Source: Verrucomicrobiota bacterium
Lineage (GTDB): Bacteria > Verrucomicrobiota > Kiritimatiellia > RFP12 > UBA1067
NCBI GenBank assembly: GCA_023269675.1
Contig: JAHFSX010000004.1
Location: 147,452 to 211,451, forward strand
Direction of reading: 5' to 3'
DNA length: 64,000 bases
The notes under the pieces are model-generated. The model was not told the DNA's origin and did no database searches. It saw only the letters and a list, made by a program, of their open reading frames with translations. This document shows, piece by piece, positions 43,216 through 52,538 of this stretch. Positions within the stretch are counted from its first letter, which is position 1. Every line of letters begins with the position of its first letter. Position numbers and translations under genes: made by a program.

Positions 43216-45390
43216 TCAGAGCCGGAGGCCGTAGACCAACAGCGGCGCGCCGGTGAGCTCGAGGGTGACGTCGCCGCCCTTGGCCTCGACGGTCCGTTTG
43301 CGCCCGATGCAATCGATCACCGTGACCTGCGGTTGCGCGACGCTGAAAACAGCCGGAACGCGCTGCGTCCAGTGGTCGAGCCACGGCTCGGGCGAGACGT
43401 AGGAGGCCTTCCTCTCCGACTGGATGTAGCCCTCTGTCCGGTTCCAGAGCACCGCGAGAGTCCCGCGCGGCGTGTCGAAGAGCACGCCTTTGGTTTGACC
43501 CTCAGGGAACGTCAGATAGCGCCGGAAGACCGCGCCGTCCAAAGCCTCCGCCACGGCGCAGTAGGCCAGCAGCGAGGGCTTGACCGCGCCCGTCCGGTCC
43601 AGCAGGCCGTAATGGTACTCGGGGTCAGCCGGGTTGACGCCGCCGAGGTCGGACCACTTCCCGTCGTTCAGCTGATAGAACATGACGGCCTTCATGCCCT
43701 CGGCCAGGCCGATGACGTAGGTGAGCACCACGTTCTCCGCCGCGCGGCGCACCGAGTCGTGCCACGCGCTGTGCGGCTGGGTGCAGGCGTAGGCCTCGGT
43801 GATCCACAGGGGTTTGTCGCCGAGCGTGCGGACCGTCGCCTTCATGGCGCGGATCGCGCCGAGATACGTCCAGCCGCGTCCGTCGTAGTCGGGGGTGACG
43901 TTGCCGCGCCCCGGATGGAAGGCGATGCCGGCCAGCAGCGGCCACCCCCCGTGCGCGTGGATGCCTTTGAGGAACGCGGTGTCGGCTCCGGCGAGCCCCA
44001 AGCTGAGCAGCTCAACTTTGAAACCTCCCGTTTCGCGGATCTCGGCGAGCGGCTTGAGCCAGTCGTTGACATACGTGTCCGCGAACTTGCCCGTGTGCAG
44101 CGCGGCCATGTTCCACTCGTTGCCGAACTCGTAATAGGGGTTCTGGCGCTCGTCGCAGGCCGTCAGGCGTTTCAGGAGTTCGTCCCGCTTCTTGTCGGGC
44201 TCCCCGCGGAATTGCTCGGGCTTGACGTTGTCATGTCCGTTGGCCACCGCGCCGACCGCCGGCAGCGTCTCGCGGCTGTCGCCTCTGCGCACCCAGCGCA
44301 CGCCCATGCGCCGCAAGAGTCCGTCAACGTCCTGCCGCGAGGGAAGCGCGAACGACGCGGCGATCCCGAAGATGCTCTGCTCGCGGTGCGCGAACGCGTA
44401 GGGAGCGACCGCGCCCAGCGTGGTGCGCGAGAAGTATTCGTGTCCCTGATACGTGGCCGCGGCTTCCGCGAAGTAGACACCGGTGACGGGCGGCACGGAC
44501 AGAGTCAGGCGCTCCTGTCCGCCTGCCGCCAGCGCCACGTCCTGGCACTGCTCGCCAACAACCCGTCCGTCGAAATCGCGGACCGTGAGCCGGAAGGCGA
44601 CGCGGCCGAGCCTTCCTGTCTGCGCGCTGCTGACGGTCGCGGTCAGGGTGAGGGGCGTGACCCCGTCCGTGGCGAGATTGAAGGGACGGCCGGTCGTCAG
44701 CTCGACCGCGAGCGGCCGGCCGTGGAAGGCGGCGGCCGCCGCCGCATCATTCAGCGCGGCGGGCAGCAGGGCGAACGACGCCTCTGCCCGCAGGCGGTTG
44801 GTCTGTGCGTCAGGCAGGAAGGCCACGTGCTGCGCGCCCTCCGCGACCCAGTTCGCGTTGCCGCTGATCTTCTCCAGCACGGTGAAATCCCCGCTGTCGA
44901 AGCGCCGGAACACGCCGTCGTTCGTCTCCACGGCGATGCCGCCGCCCGCGTGCCGCTGCCACAGGCCCGCCTTCAGCAACGTGGACTCGCCGCGCAGGCT
45001 CAGACCCTGGCGGCGGATCATGGCGCCGCCGGTCTTGAGGCCGGGGGGCGCGGTGAGGGTGTAGACGGCGGTGACGCGGTCCTCCCGGCAGGCGAACTCG
45101 GCGGAGAGCGCGACGTCGGCCGAGGCCGCGCCCTTCAGACGATAATCGATCCGGATCCGGTCCGCGCCGGTACGCGTCGCGGAGCCGCCGTCGGTCTCGA
45201 ACGGAGCCCAGGCGCCTTTGAGGCCCGAGAGGCGCAGGACCGCCCGTCCGTCAGGCGCGAGCAGGTCGGCCTCCTGTCCGGTGACGCGCAGCCTGCAGAC
45301 GCCGGTTCCGATTTCCAGAGGCGCATCGGCGGCAAGGGTGGCGGTCGCGAGGGCGAGGCAAATGGCGGCTACGTGATGCATGGGGTTCAT
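43216..45390 (-). CDS. Putative secreted glycoside hydrolase, GH-A clan
   Basis: A 724-residue protein with a signal peptide (HHVAAICLALATATLAAD). The first 330 residues are beta-rich (NEW3-like, LTLTATVSSAQTGRLGRV). A TIM barrel follows, beginning IFGIAASFALPSRQDVDG. Putative catalytic residues are E425 in YYEFGNEWNM (acid/base) and E532 in KPLWITEAYACTQPHSAWH (nucleophile), placed as in GH39/GH42-like members. A short beta domain closes the protein. The family cannot be fixed by eye. AGGTTG precedes the start. Its stop codon touches the family A repeat array on one side, and a second family A array lies in its 5' region. Confidence 0.75.
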   Translation of the reverse strand: MNPMHHVAAICLALATATLAADAPLEIGTGVCRLRVTGQEADLLAPDGRAVLRLSGLKGAWAPFETDGGSATRTGADRIRIDYRLKGAASADVALSAEFACREDRVTAVYTLTAPPGLKTGGAMIRRQGLSLRGESTLLKAGLWQRHAGGGIAVETNDGVFRRFDSGDFTVLEKISGNANWVAEGAQHVAFLPDAQTNRLRAEASFALLPAALNDAAAAAAFHGRPLAVELTTGRPFNLATDGVTPLTLTATVSSAQTGRLGRVAFRLTVRDFDGRVVGEQCQDVALAAGGQERLTLSVPPVTGVYFAEAAATYQGHEYFSRTTLGAVAPYAFAHREQSIFGIAASFALPSRQDVDGLLRRMGVRWVRRGDSRETLPAVGAVANGHDNVKPEQFRGEPDKKRDELLKRLTACDERQNPYYEFGNEWNMAALHTGKFADTYVNDWLKPLAEIRETGGFKVELLSLGLAGADTAFLKGIHAHGGWPLLAGIAFHPGRGNVTPDYDGRGWTYLGAIRAMKATVRTLGDKPLWITEAYACTQPHSAWHDSVRRAAENVVLTYVIGLAEGMKAVMFYQLNDGKWSDLGGVNPADPEYHYGLLDRTGAVKPSLLAYCAVAEALDGAVFRRYLTFPEGQTKGVLFDTPRGTLAVLWNRTEGYIQSERKASYVSPEPWLDHWTQRVPAVFSVAQPQVTVIDCIGRKRTVEAKGGDVTLELTGAPLLVYGLRL

Positions 45391-45488
45391 GCTTTATCAA
45401 CCTAAAAAAGGGGGCCTTTGAAGAGACCCGCAAAGCATAGCCCTTCAGCGCCCCGTTTTCAAGCGGTGGCTGGGCGCGATGCTTCGGG

Positions 45489-45630
45489 CCGCCTGAAGGC
45501 GGCACAACCTGCCTGGGCGGCGGTCTTCGCTTGTAGTACCGGCTTCAGCCGGCCCCGGTCCGTGTCCGCATGTTGTACCGGCTTCAGCCGGCCCCGGTCC
45601 GTGTCCGCACGTTGTACCGGCTTCAGCCGG
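45489..45630 (-). repeat. Family A arms: one left arm and three 39-base tandem right arms
   Basis: Bases 45489-45508 are an inverted left arm (CCGCCTGAAGGCGGCACAAC). Three right arms follow, starting at 45533, 45572 and 45611, exactly 39 bases apart; the last two begin GTTGTACCGGCTTCAGCCGG and the first differs by one base (GTAGTACC). Each right arm is separated by CCCGGTCCGTGTCCGCA. The array lies in the 270-base gap between two minus-strand genes, so it should be in the leader of the gene at 45390 or the 3' region of the gene ending at 45661. Confidence 0.9.
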
Positions 45631-45660
45631 CCCCGGTCCGCGCGTCTGCTTGACCGCGGA

Positions 45661-48432
45661 CTACCGCTTGCACTTGTAGAGGCAGACGCCCGCGGCCCAG
45701 AGCTCGCGCGTGTCGGGGTTGTAGCGCAGCAGCAGGGGCTTGCGGTAAGGCAGACCGCCGGTGATCTCCTGCCACGTCGCGCCGCCGTCGCGCGTCTCGT
45801 ACACGCCGCCGTCAGACTCGCCGCCCCACGTGGTGGTGGCGAACCACAGCCGTTGGGCGTCGGCGGGGTCGGTCTCGACAGCGACGATGATGCGCGCGCT
45901 GAACGGGAACTTCGTGAGCTGTTTCCAGCTCTTGCCGTGGTCCGTGCTGCGCCAGAGGTTGTTGCCGGGACAGTAGACCGTGCCGTCCGCCGCCACGTGC
46001 ACGTTGAAGGGCCACGTCTCGTTCTTGAAGACGTGCTGCCACGTCGCGCCGCCGTCCTCGCTGCGGTAGAGGCCGCCGCCCTCGGCGCAGGCGGCCCAGT
46101 AGAGACGCTTGGAGTCCGTGGGGTCGACCGCGAAGCCGAAGAAGACGCGGCGGCTGCCGGGCTGGCCGGCAAGCGCGGCCCATGTTTTTCCGCCGTCCTC
46201 GGACTTGAAGGCGCCGCCGCCGCTCCGGCCCTCCGAGGGATCGCCGTCGAGGCCGAGGTAGAGGATCTTGGGATTCTTCGGGTCGGCGGCCAGGGCGCGG
46301 GGGACGCCCGTCCCCCACATGGTGTTGGCCTGCGGGTTGGTCGCGGGCAGACCGGTGATGCTGTATACGAAGGTCTTGCCGCCGTCATCGCTCACGACGA
46401 CGCGGTTGGGGCCTTTGGAATCCCACGGGCTGCAGGTGCTGACGATGTGGTCGCCCGCGGCACCGTCCGAGATCGCGAGCCGCCAGTGGTGGCCGGCGAT
46501 CTCGGTGTCGTACTTGAGGGGCCAGAGCGGTCGCCAGAGCGCGCCGTTGTCGACGCTGACGAGCACGCCCTCGTCCATGGCCGAGGCGTAGGTGCGGCCC
46601 TTGTGGAAGCGCAGGTCGTAGATGCAGGAGATGTCCGCGCCGCGCACGCGCTCGTTCCAGGTGCGGCCGCCGTCCGCGCTGTGGCAGGGGCGCCAGTTGG
46701 CGGCGATGTAGAGCTCATGGGGGTTCAGCGGATTGATGGCGATATTCTTCGGATTGCTCAGCCCGGCCATGCCCTTCTGGAATTCGTTCGCGAGCGTGGG
46801 GCTGGCTACGGAATCGGGCTTGAGCTGCGAGACGTCCGTCCAGGTCTGGCCGCCGTCATTGGAGTAAAAGAAGCGGCCGTTCCAGTCGGCCGAGCCGATG
46901 ACGTAGACGTCGAGCGGATTGGCGGGGCTCACGGCCACCTCATGCATGGAGCAGTTTTTGGGAAGGCTTTGCGAGAGGTTTTTCCAGGTCTGGCCTTTGT
47001 CGGCCGACTTCCAGACGCCGTCCTTGAAGAAGGTGGCGTAGATGACGGCCGGGTCGCTCGGGGCGATCGCCACGCTGGAGGCCTTCTTGGGCGTCGCCAG
47101 CTCGCGCCACGTCTGGCCCGCGTCGCCGCTGAGCACGAGGCCGGCGTCGTCCGTCGCGGCGATCACCAGCGACGGCTGCTTTTGCGCGACCGCAACGCTG
47201 TAGACGGAGCCTCCCTGCAGAGCGCCGATGCGGAGGTTGCCGTAGGACTGCACGGCCTTGCTCTTGGAGAACTCGGCGACGACGTAATGACTGATCCCGG
47301 GGCCGGCTGAAGCCGGTACAACATGCGAAGGCGACGCTGTGACTGGGGCGTTTGTATGTTGTACCGCCTTCAGGCGGCCCGTGTCCTTGCCAGGTTGGCG
47401 TTGCTCGGGACCGGCTGAAGCCGGTGCAACACGCGGATCGGCGTTGAGAGCAAAAAAGAACTTGGTGAACTTGCCTACGGGCGCGTCCTTCATCAGCGGG
47501 CCGACGCAGCTGAAGTCCATGCGGTTGACCGCGCCCCAGTCAGGCGTGCCGGAATAGGCCTGCGCCTGGTCGGGGTGCTTCTTGGCGTAATCGGGATCGA
47601 GGGCGAAGTCCTTGGCGCCGAGGACGACGTCACCCCACCGGGTCTGCCCGAAAAGCTCGCGCAGGTTGCGGCTGCGGTACGCCGCGCCGCCGCCGGTCTT
47701 GAGCGTCACGAAACTGTCCTGCGGCAGGGTTCCGTCGCCCTTGAACGAAAAGCCGAAGCCCGTGCAGTCGGCTGAGGCGACCTCTTTCGGAAAGGCCAGC
47801 GGGAGCCAGATGCCGCCGAACCAGGCGTCGTTGACCTTGCCGAACTGGACGCGCAGCGTCTCGGGCGACTCCTGTTCCGACGACTTCTCGTAGGCGGTCT
47901 TCCACGTCTCGCCGCCGTCCGCGCTCTTGTAGACCTTGCCGGCCGGGCTGGCGGCATAGACGATCTTTCCGTCCGTCGGATCGACCGCGATGCAGCGGAC
48001 GCTGCGGCCCTTCTCGCCGGTGATGCGCAGCTCCTTGTGTCCGGTTTGGGGAAGCAGCCGCCACCGCGCGCCGCCGTCGGTGCTTTTGCAGAGTCCGCCC
48101 GCGGTGGCGGCATAGACCGTGTCGGGGGCGGTGCGGTCAACGGCTAACGAGAAGACGCCGTAATCGGCGAGCCCGTTGTTGACCAGCCGCCAGTTCAGCC
48201 CGTGGTCTTCGCTCTTGTAGACGCCGCAGACGTCGCCGCCCATGTAGATCACGCCGTCTCTGGACGGATGGAACACGGAGGAATAATAGAATCCGCCGCC
48301 GCCCCACCCTGCCCATTGCCACGCGGGAGCGGCTTCCGCCGCGCCGGTTGCCGGCGCCGCGGCATGTGCTTGAGAACCCGTCATCACCAGCAGGAAGCCC
48401 ATGCCACAGATCGCGTTCACTAACATCCGCAT
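45661..48432 (-). CDS. Secreted BNR-repeat beta-propeller protein, GH74-like, with in-frame repeat insertion
   Basis: A 923-residue protein with a signal peptide (FLLVMTGSQAHAAAPA). It is built of BNR/sialidase-type motifs: YKSEDHGLNWRLV, CKSTDGGARWRLL, YKSADGGETWKTA, LSGDAGQTWRELA, KSADKGQTWKNLS, YSNDGGQTWTDVS, FKSEDGGKTWAAL, YRSEDGGATWQHV, YETRDGGATWQEI. These predict two seven-bladed propellers as in GH74 xyloglucanases; catalytic Asp residues were not identified with confidence. Residues about 334-377 (VAPASAGP, GRLKAVQHT, VVPASAGPG) are not protein-like sequence but the translated family A repeat at 47303-47430, which keeps the frame. AAGGAGA lies seven bases before the ATG. Confidence 0.85.
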   Translation of the reverse strand: MRMLVNAICGMGFLLVMTGSQAHAAAPATGAAEAAPAWQWAGWGGGGFYYSSVFHPSRDGVIYMGGDVCGVYKSEDHGLNWRLVNNGLADYGVFSLAVDRTAPDTVYAATAGGLCKSTDGGARWRLLPQTGHKELRITGEKGRSVRCIAVDPTDGKIVYAASPAGKVYKSADGGETWKTAYEKSSEQESPETLRVQFGKVNDAWFGGIWLPLAFPKEVASADCTGFGFSFKGDGTLPQDSFVTLKTGGGAAYRSRNLRELFGQTRWGDVVLGAKDFALDPDYAKKHPDQAQAYSGTPDWGAVNRMDFSCVGPLMKDAPVGKFTKFFFALNADPRVAPASAGPEQRQPGKDTGRLKAVQHTNAPVTASPSHVVPASAGPGISHYVVAEFSKSKAVQSYGNLRIGALQGGSVYSVAVAQKQPSLVIAATDDAGLVLSGDAGQTWRELATPKKASSVAIAPSDPAVIYATFFKDGVWKSADKGQTWKNLSQSLPKNCSMHEVAVSPANPLDVYVIGSADWNGRFFYSNDGGQTWTDVSQLKPDSVASPTLANEFQKGMAGLSNPKNIAINPLNPHELYIAANWRPCHSADGGRTWNERVRGADISCIYDLRFHKGRTYASAMDEGVLVSVDNGALWRPLWPLKYDTEIAGHHWRLAISDGAAGDHIVSTCSPWDSKGPNRVVVSDDGGKTFVYSITGLPATNPQANTMWGTGVPRALAADPKNPKILYLGLDGDPSEGRSGGGAFKSEDGGKTWAALAGQPGSRRVFFGFAVDPTDSKRLYWAACAEGGGLYRSEDGGATWQHVFKNETWPFNVHVAADGTVYCPGNNLWRSTDHGKSWKQLTKFPFSARIIVAVETDPADAQRLWFATTTWGGESDGGVYETRDGGATWQEITGGLPYRKPLLLRYNPDTRELWAAGVCLYKCKR
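47303..47430 (-). repeat. Family A repeat array inside a coding region
   Basis: Three arms lie inside the propeller gene: a right arm at 47303-47322 (CCGGCTGAAGCCGGTACAAC), a left arm at 47358-47377 (GTTGTACCGCCTTCAGGCGG) and a right arm at 47411-47430 (CCGGCTGAAGCCGGTGCAAC). No stop codon results in the gene frame. On the coding strand the right arm reads V-(V/A)-P-A-S-A-G and the left arm R-L-K-A-V-Q. Confidence 0.9.
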
Positions 48433-48781
48433 CGCAGTCTCCTTTGTTTGAAGCAGAAAAGGGGGGCCATTTCAAAGCTAGAATATTGCCGACAATCATG
48501 AACCGTGTAAAGAGCAAAGACCGGACAGGCGCGCGGCCGGAGGGCCTGCCGGTCGATGCCCCTCACGGGACGTTGCCTCGTGCGTCCAGGCCGGCTGGAG
48601 ATCGGCATCATTTATATCCGAGTCGCCTATTGTCTCCGCTCAAAATGCGCTGTATCTTTACAAAAGGTCACTTTGAATAGCCCCGGCGCCGGCATTTGAT
48701 CAGGCTGTCCGCCTGCGAAGGGTCGTCGCCTCCCGGGCGGGCCAACCGCAAACCGTGAAAGATGAAGAGGAGCGCGAAGAG
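48433..48781. other. 349-base intergenic region between divergent genes
   Basis: This gap separates the propeller gene from the glycosidase at 48782. Strong ribosome-binding sequences stand at both ends. The middle is mixed: an AT-rich stretch (AAAGCTAGAATATTGCCGACA) near 48475 and weak GC palindromes near 48530-48600. No gene, tRNA or clear promoter pair is recognised. Confidence 0.5.
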
Positions 48782-50809
48782 ATGCAGTTCAGATGTTTGC
48801 CAAGGACGGCCCTGCTGTGTGCGGCGCTCGCCGCCTGCGCGCGGTCGTCCGGCGAGGTGAGCCCGATGGTTCCGCTGAAAGCCGAGGGCGAAGCCTTCGT
48901 CGATGACAAGGGCGAGTCCGTGCGGCTTTGGGGCGTCAATCTGGTCTCGCCCTTCCCCAGCCATGAAGAGGCCGAGCACATCGCCGCGAATCTGGCGGAG
49001 CGGCAAATCAATCTGGTGCGGCCGCACCACCTGCTGCGGCCGAGCTCGGACTGGATCTATCGCGCCAAGGTGCTGGGCTTGTCCCTGATGAGGGAGAACA
49101 CGCGGGACCCGGACCCCGAGGCGTGGGACCGGTTCGACTACCTCAATGCGCAACTGCGCAAGCACGGCATTTACCTGTCGCTCAGCCTGCACTTCAGCCG
49201 CAGCTTCATGGAGGGGGACGCCGATGTCTTAAAGACCACGCCGGAAGACCGCGCGGCCTGGATGGCGGCGGTGAGAGAGCTGCGCTCCTGGGTTTGGCAG
49301 AAGAGCATGGATCCCATGAAGGCGCTGCCGACCCTCGATGCCCGCTGCAGGGCCCTGCAGGAGGAGTTCGCGCGCCAGCTGCTCGGCCACAGGAACCCCT
49401 ACACGGGACTGGCGTATGGCCAGGATCCCCAAGTGCTGACGATCGAAGTCGTCAACGAGTCTTCGGTTGAATACTGCCTGATCTGCGGCAACACCTTCCC
49501 CGGCTACTTCCTGGACGGGCTGAGCGCGAAGTGGGCCGTTTTCCTGAAGGGCCGCGCGGCCGAGCCGTTCGATCTCCGCAAGGCCAAGAGCGATGACGAA
49601 AAGAAGATGCGGGCCGAGTTCTACCGCAGCCTGGATGAGGACCTGCTGAAAGGCATGACGCGCGTCGTCCGCGACACGGGTTGCCGCGCGGCGCTCACCT
49701 ACAGCAATCTGTGGCGCGGCGAGAATAATCTGGCGATGCACCAGACACACGCCGACTTCATCGAGAACCACGCCTATGTGGATCCGCTGGTCGTGCGGGA
49801 GCCCCGGGACGCGTTCGCGGAGATCAACCGCACGCTCCTGCGCGGCAAGCCGTTCATCATCGGCGAACTGAACCACGCCGAGGGCGAGGCAAACAAGCAT
49901 AAGCTGGCGCACCTGCGCACAATGCTGCCGCTCGCCATTAGCAGCTACGGGGCCTTCAACCGCTATGCCGGCATCGTCTGGTTTGCTTGGAGTCACGGCG
50001 ACCGCGCCACCGCCGCGAACGGCTGGGCCGTGTCTGAAGACCGCGACTCGCATGTAGGCGACATGGTTTCCGACGGGATGATGCTGGACCACCTGCGCAC
50101 CTGCGGCCTGATCTTCCGGAAGGGACTGGTCGCTCCGAGCCGCGAACCCCAAACGCTGTATGTCGACGCGCCTTTCCTCGGCACGGATTACAGCAGCCTC
50201 ATGAAGGCCAAGTACGAGGTCAAGCCGGGGTGGCAGAATGTCCATGCCTACCGCAAGGCGTTCGGGCCGGTACCGGCGGCCCAGGCCGCCGCGGACTTCA
50301 TGACGTCCGCGCCGCCCCAGCCGCTCGTGTCCGACACCGGCGAGATTGTCAAGGACGTCAGCCGTCAGCAGCTGACGGTCAGCGCGGCCCAGGCGGAGGC
50401 GTTCAGCGGGCACCTCGACGGCGCGCCGCCGGCGAAACTGGCCCGCCTGCTCCTCAAAGGGTCCAACACGTTTTCCACCGTCGTCGCCGTGTGTCTGGAC
50501 GGCCGTCCCTTTGCGGAGACGGGCGCTGTCCTGATCAGCCGGACCTGTGTGGATTCGAACCGTTGCGAGACCCTCGGGCCAGACATTGCCCTGAGCGGAC
50601 TGGCCCCCGCGGGAGACGGCCAAGCCTGGTGCATCCGGCTAACGCGGCCGCGGCAGGTGAAAACTATCCTGGAGGACTTTACCGGACAGCGCCACTGGAA
50701 ACTCCAGACCGATTCTGAAGGCCGGCTGACGCTGCCCCGCGCCGACTGGCACGAGTGTGAAGTGCGCCTTTGCCCGAATGCCATTGACGCCACGGCGCCT
50801 CTGAAATAG
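48782..50809 (+). CDS. Secreted GH5-like glycosidase
   Basis: A 675-residue protein with signal MQFRCLPRTALLCAALAAC. A GH-A-type barrel starts at VRLWGVNLVSPFPSHEEAEH. The likely acid/base is E226 in LTIEVVNESSVEYC and the likely nucleophile E362 in FIIGELNHAEGEANKHK. Helical segments after each strand (INLVRPHHLLRPSSDWIY; GIYLSLSLHFSRSFMEG) fit family GH5. A C-terminal beta domain of about 170 residues follows. It resembles the protein at 22896 in layout, but that one has its extra domain at the N terminus. GAGGAG lies ahead of the ATG; a GTG at 48755 is less likely. The substrate is unknown. Confidence 0.82.
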   Translation: MQFRCLPRTALLCAALAACARSSGEVSPMVPLKAEGEAFVDDKGESVRLWGVNLVSPFPSHEEAEHIAANLAERQINLVRPHHLLRPSSDWIYRAKVLGLSLMRENTRDPDPEAWDRFDYLNAQLRKHGIYLSLSLHFSRSFMEGDADVLKTTPEDRAAWMAAVRELRSWVWQKSMDPMKALPTLDARCRALQEEFARQLLGHRNPYTGLAYGQDPQVLTIEVVNESSVEYCLICGNTFPGYFLDGLSAKWAVFLKGRAAEPFDLRKAKSDDEKKMRAEFYRSLDEDLLKGMTRVVRDTGCRAALTYSNLWRGENNLAMHQTHADFIENHAYVDPLVVREPRDAFAEINRTLLRGKPFIIGELNHAEGEANKHKLAHLRTMLPLAISSYGAFNRYAGIVWFAWSHGDRATAANGWAVSEDRDSHVGDMVSDGMMLDHLRTCGLIFRKGLVAPSREPQTLYVDAPFLGTDYSSLMKAKYEVKPGWQNVHAYRKAFGPVPAAQAAADFMTSAPPQPLVSDTGEIVKDVSRQQLTVSAAQAEAFSGHLDGAPPAKLARLLLKGSNTFSTVVAVCLDGRPFAETGAVLISRTCVDSNRCETLGPDIALSGLAPAGDGQAWCIRLTRPRQVKTILEDFTGQRHWKLQTDSEGRLTLPRADWHECEVRLCPNAIDATAPLK

Positions 50810-50938
50810 CGGCTCCACGGCCTAAGGCGACTCCGCAGCGGAGGTGAAGCGCAGAGGATACAGGCTCGCTCCGGATCTTTTAAATTTATAAGTTTGTGAT
50901 GCGCCGGGACTCCTGTTTTCGTTATATTGGATCAATTG

Positions 50939-51060
50939 AAAAAGTGTGATGTCGGCCCCGGTGTGCAGGGGCGGGTCCGTAACCGCGAGGGGGTGAAAGC
51001 TACCGCGTTACCTCCTCTGCGGTCCGCCAGGCCCTGTGGAAACGCCGCGCGCATAAAGAG
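50939..51060 (+). promoter_or_regulatory. Candidate structured leader of the organophosphate transporter gene
   Basis: In the 278-base gap before the transporter, GTAACCGCG (about 50979-50987) can pair with CGCGTTAC (about 51004-51011). GGCGGGTCC and GGTCCGCC can pair outside them. The loop contains a GGGGGTGAAAGC stretch. A nested two-helix fold in the leader is possible, but there is no second copy or known class to support it. No convincing promoter is seen. Confidence 0.25.
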
Positions 51061-51087
51061 TTCAGCCCTTTCTTTAGGTAAAGCCGC

Positions 51088-52473
51088 ATGAGATTCCTGT
51101 CGTTTTTCGCGCCCGCGCCGCATCGGCCCGTGACCGGGACGCGCGAGGAGCTCGCTTCAGAATACCGCCGTCTGCGCGTGTGCGCGATCGTCGTGATGGT
51201 GGTTGTCTACGGACTCTACTACGTCTGCCGGCTGAGCCTGAACGTGATGAAGAAGCCGATTGTGGCGTCAGGCTACCTCTCCACCGAGCAACTCGGCTAC
51301 ATCGGCTCGGCGCTGTTCTTCGCCTATGCGGTCGGCAAGTTTACGAACGGCTTCCTCGCGGACCGCAGCGACATCCGCAAGTTCATGTCGTTCGGCCTGC
51401 TGGCCTCGGCGCTGGCGAATCTCGCGCTCGGCTTCCGCATGCCGGCGCTGCTCTTCGCGGTGCTGTGGGGGCTCAACGGCTACGCGCAGTCCATGGGCGC
51501 CCCCGCGAGCGTCGTCGGCCTGGCGCGCTGGTTCAGCAACCGCGAGCGCGGCACCTTTTACGGCGTGTGGTGCACCAGCCACAATCTCGGCGAAGCCCTG
51601 ACCTTCGTGCTCACTTCGCTGATCGTCACGGCGCTGGGCTGGCGCTGGGGCTTCGTGGGCGCGGCCCTGTTCGGGCTCGCCGGCGTGGCGCTGGCGTGGA
51701 TCTTCTACCGGGACTCCCCGCAAAGCGAGGGGCTGCCGTCGATCATCGAATGGTCGGGAGAACCCACGCAGCCGGAGTACGCGCAGGAACACGCGTCGGT
51801 GTGGGCCGGCCAGAAAGCGGTTCTGACCAACTGGGCCGTGTGGATGATCGCGCTGTCGAGCGCGCTCATCTACGTGTCCCGCTACGCGATCACCAGCTGG
51901 GGCATCTATTTTTTGGAAGTGAAAAAAGGGTACTCCAACCTGGAGGCCAGCTCGATCATTTCGGTCAACGCGGTCTGCGGGCTGGCGGGGACGCTCTTCT
52001 CCGGCGTGATCTCGGACAAGTTTTTCGGGGGACGGCGCAACGCGCCCGCGCTGTTTTTCGGCGTGATGAATGCCGTGTCGCTCGGCCTGTTTCTTCTGGT
52101 CCCGGGCGCGCACAAGAGCGTGGATGTTCTGGCGATGGCTCTGTTCGGGACCTCGATCGGGGTCCTGTTCTGTTTCCTCGGCGGCCTGATGGCCATCGAC
52201 GTCGCGCCCAAGAACGCGGCGGGCGCGGCGCTGGGCGTGGTCGGCATCGCTTCGTATCTCGGGGCGGGCATCCAGGACATCGTGAGCGGGTATCTGATCC
52301 GGTCCCAGGGCACCGTCGAAGGCGGGAAAAAGGTGTACGCTTTCGCGCACTCCGACTTCACGGTCGGCGGACGCGCCTTCGAGATCGACCACATCGCGCT
52401 TTTCTGGATCGGCGCCTCGCTGCTTTCGGTGCTGTGCGCGCTGACGGTCTGGAACGTCAAGCCGCGGGAGTGA
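51088..52473 (+). CDS. Organophosphate:phosphate antiporter, GlpT/UhpT family
   Basis: A 461-residue major-facilitator protein with 12 predicted helices. Signatures of the organophosphate:Pi antiporter family are the first-helix YGLYYVCRLSLNVMKKPI, NGFLADRSDIRKFM, and WCTSHNLGEALTFVLTS with NGYAQSMGAPASVVGLARWF before it. Members exchange glycerol-3-phosphate or hexose phosphate for phosphate across the inner membrane. The neighbour 65 bases downstream is a glycerophosphodiesterase, which favours glycerol-3-phosphate as substrate. The two probably form an operon for phosphodiester use. Confidence 0.9.
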   Translation: MRFLSFFAPAPHRPVTGTREELASEYRRLRVCAIVVMVVVYGLYYVCRLSLNVMKKPIVASGYLSTEQLGYIGSALFFAYAVGKFTNGFLADRSDIRKFMSFGLLASALANLALGFRMPALLFAVLWGLNGYAQSMGAPASVVGLARWFSNRERGTFYGVWCTSHNLGEALTFVLTSLIVTALGWRWGFVGAALFGLAGVALAWIFYRDSPQSEGLPSIIEWSGEPTQPEYAQEHASVWAGQKAVLTNWAVWMIALSSALIYVSRYAITSWGIYFLEVKKGYSNLEASSIISVNAVCGLAGTLFSGVISDKFFGGRRNAPALFFGVMNAVSLGLFLLVPGAHKSVDVLAMALFGTSIGVLFCFLGGLMAIDVAPKNAAGAALGVVGIASYLGAGIQDIVSGYLIRSQGTVEGGKKVYAFAHSDFTVGGRAFEIDHIALFWIGASLLSVLCALTVWNVKPRE

Positions 52474-52538
52474 GCATCCAAGACGGGCGGAGGCCGATGA
52501 ACGCAGAGAGTCGAACGCTTGTTAAGAAAGGGTAAGCC

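Noticed and set aside
45533..45630. Direct repeats at 39-base period, looking like a CRISPR array
   Set aside because: Only three units, the spacers between them are almost identical, each unit is a family A hairpin arm, and no cas gene is present.
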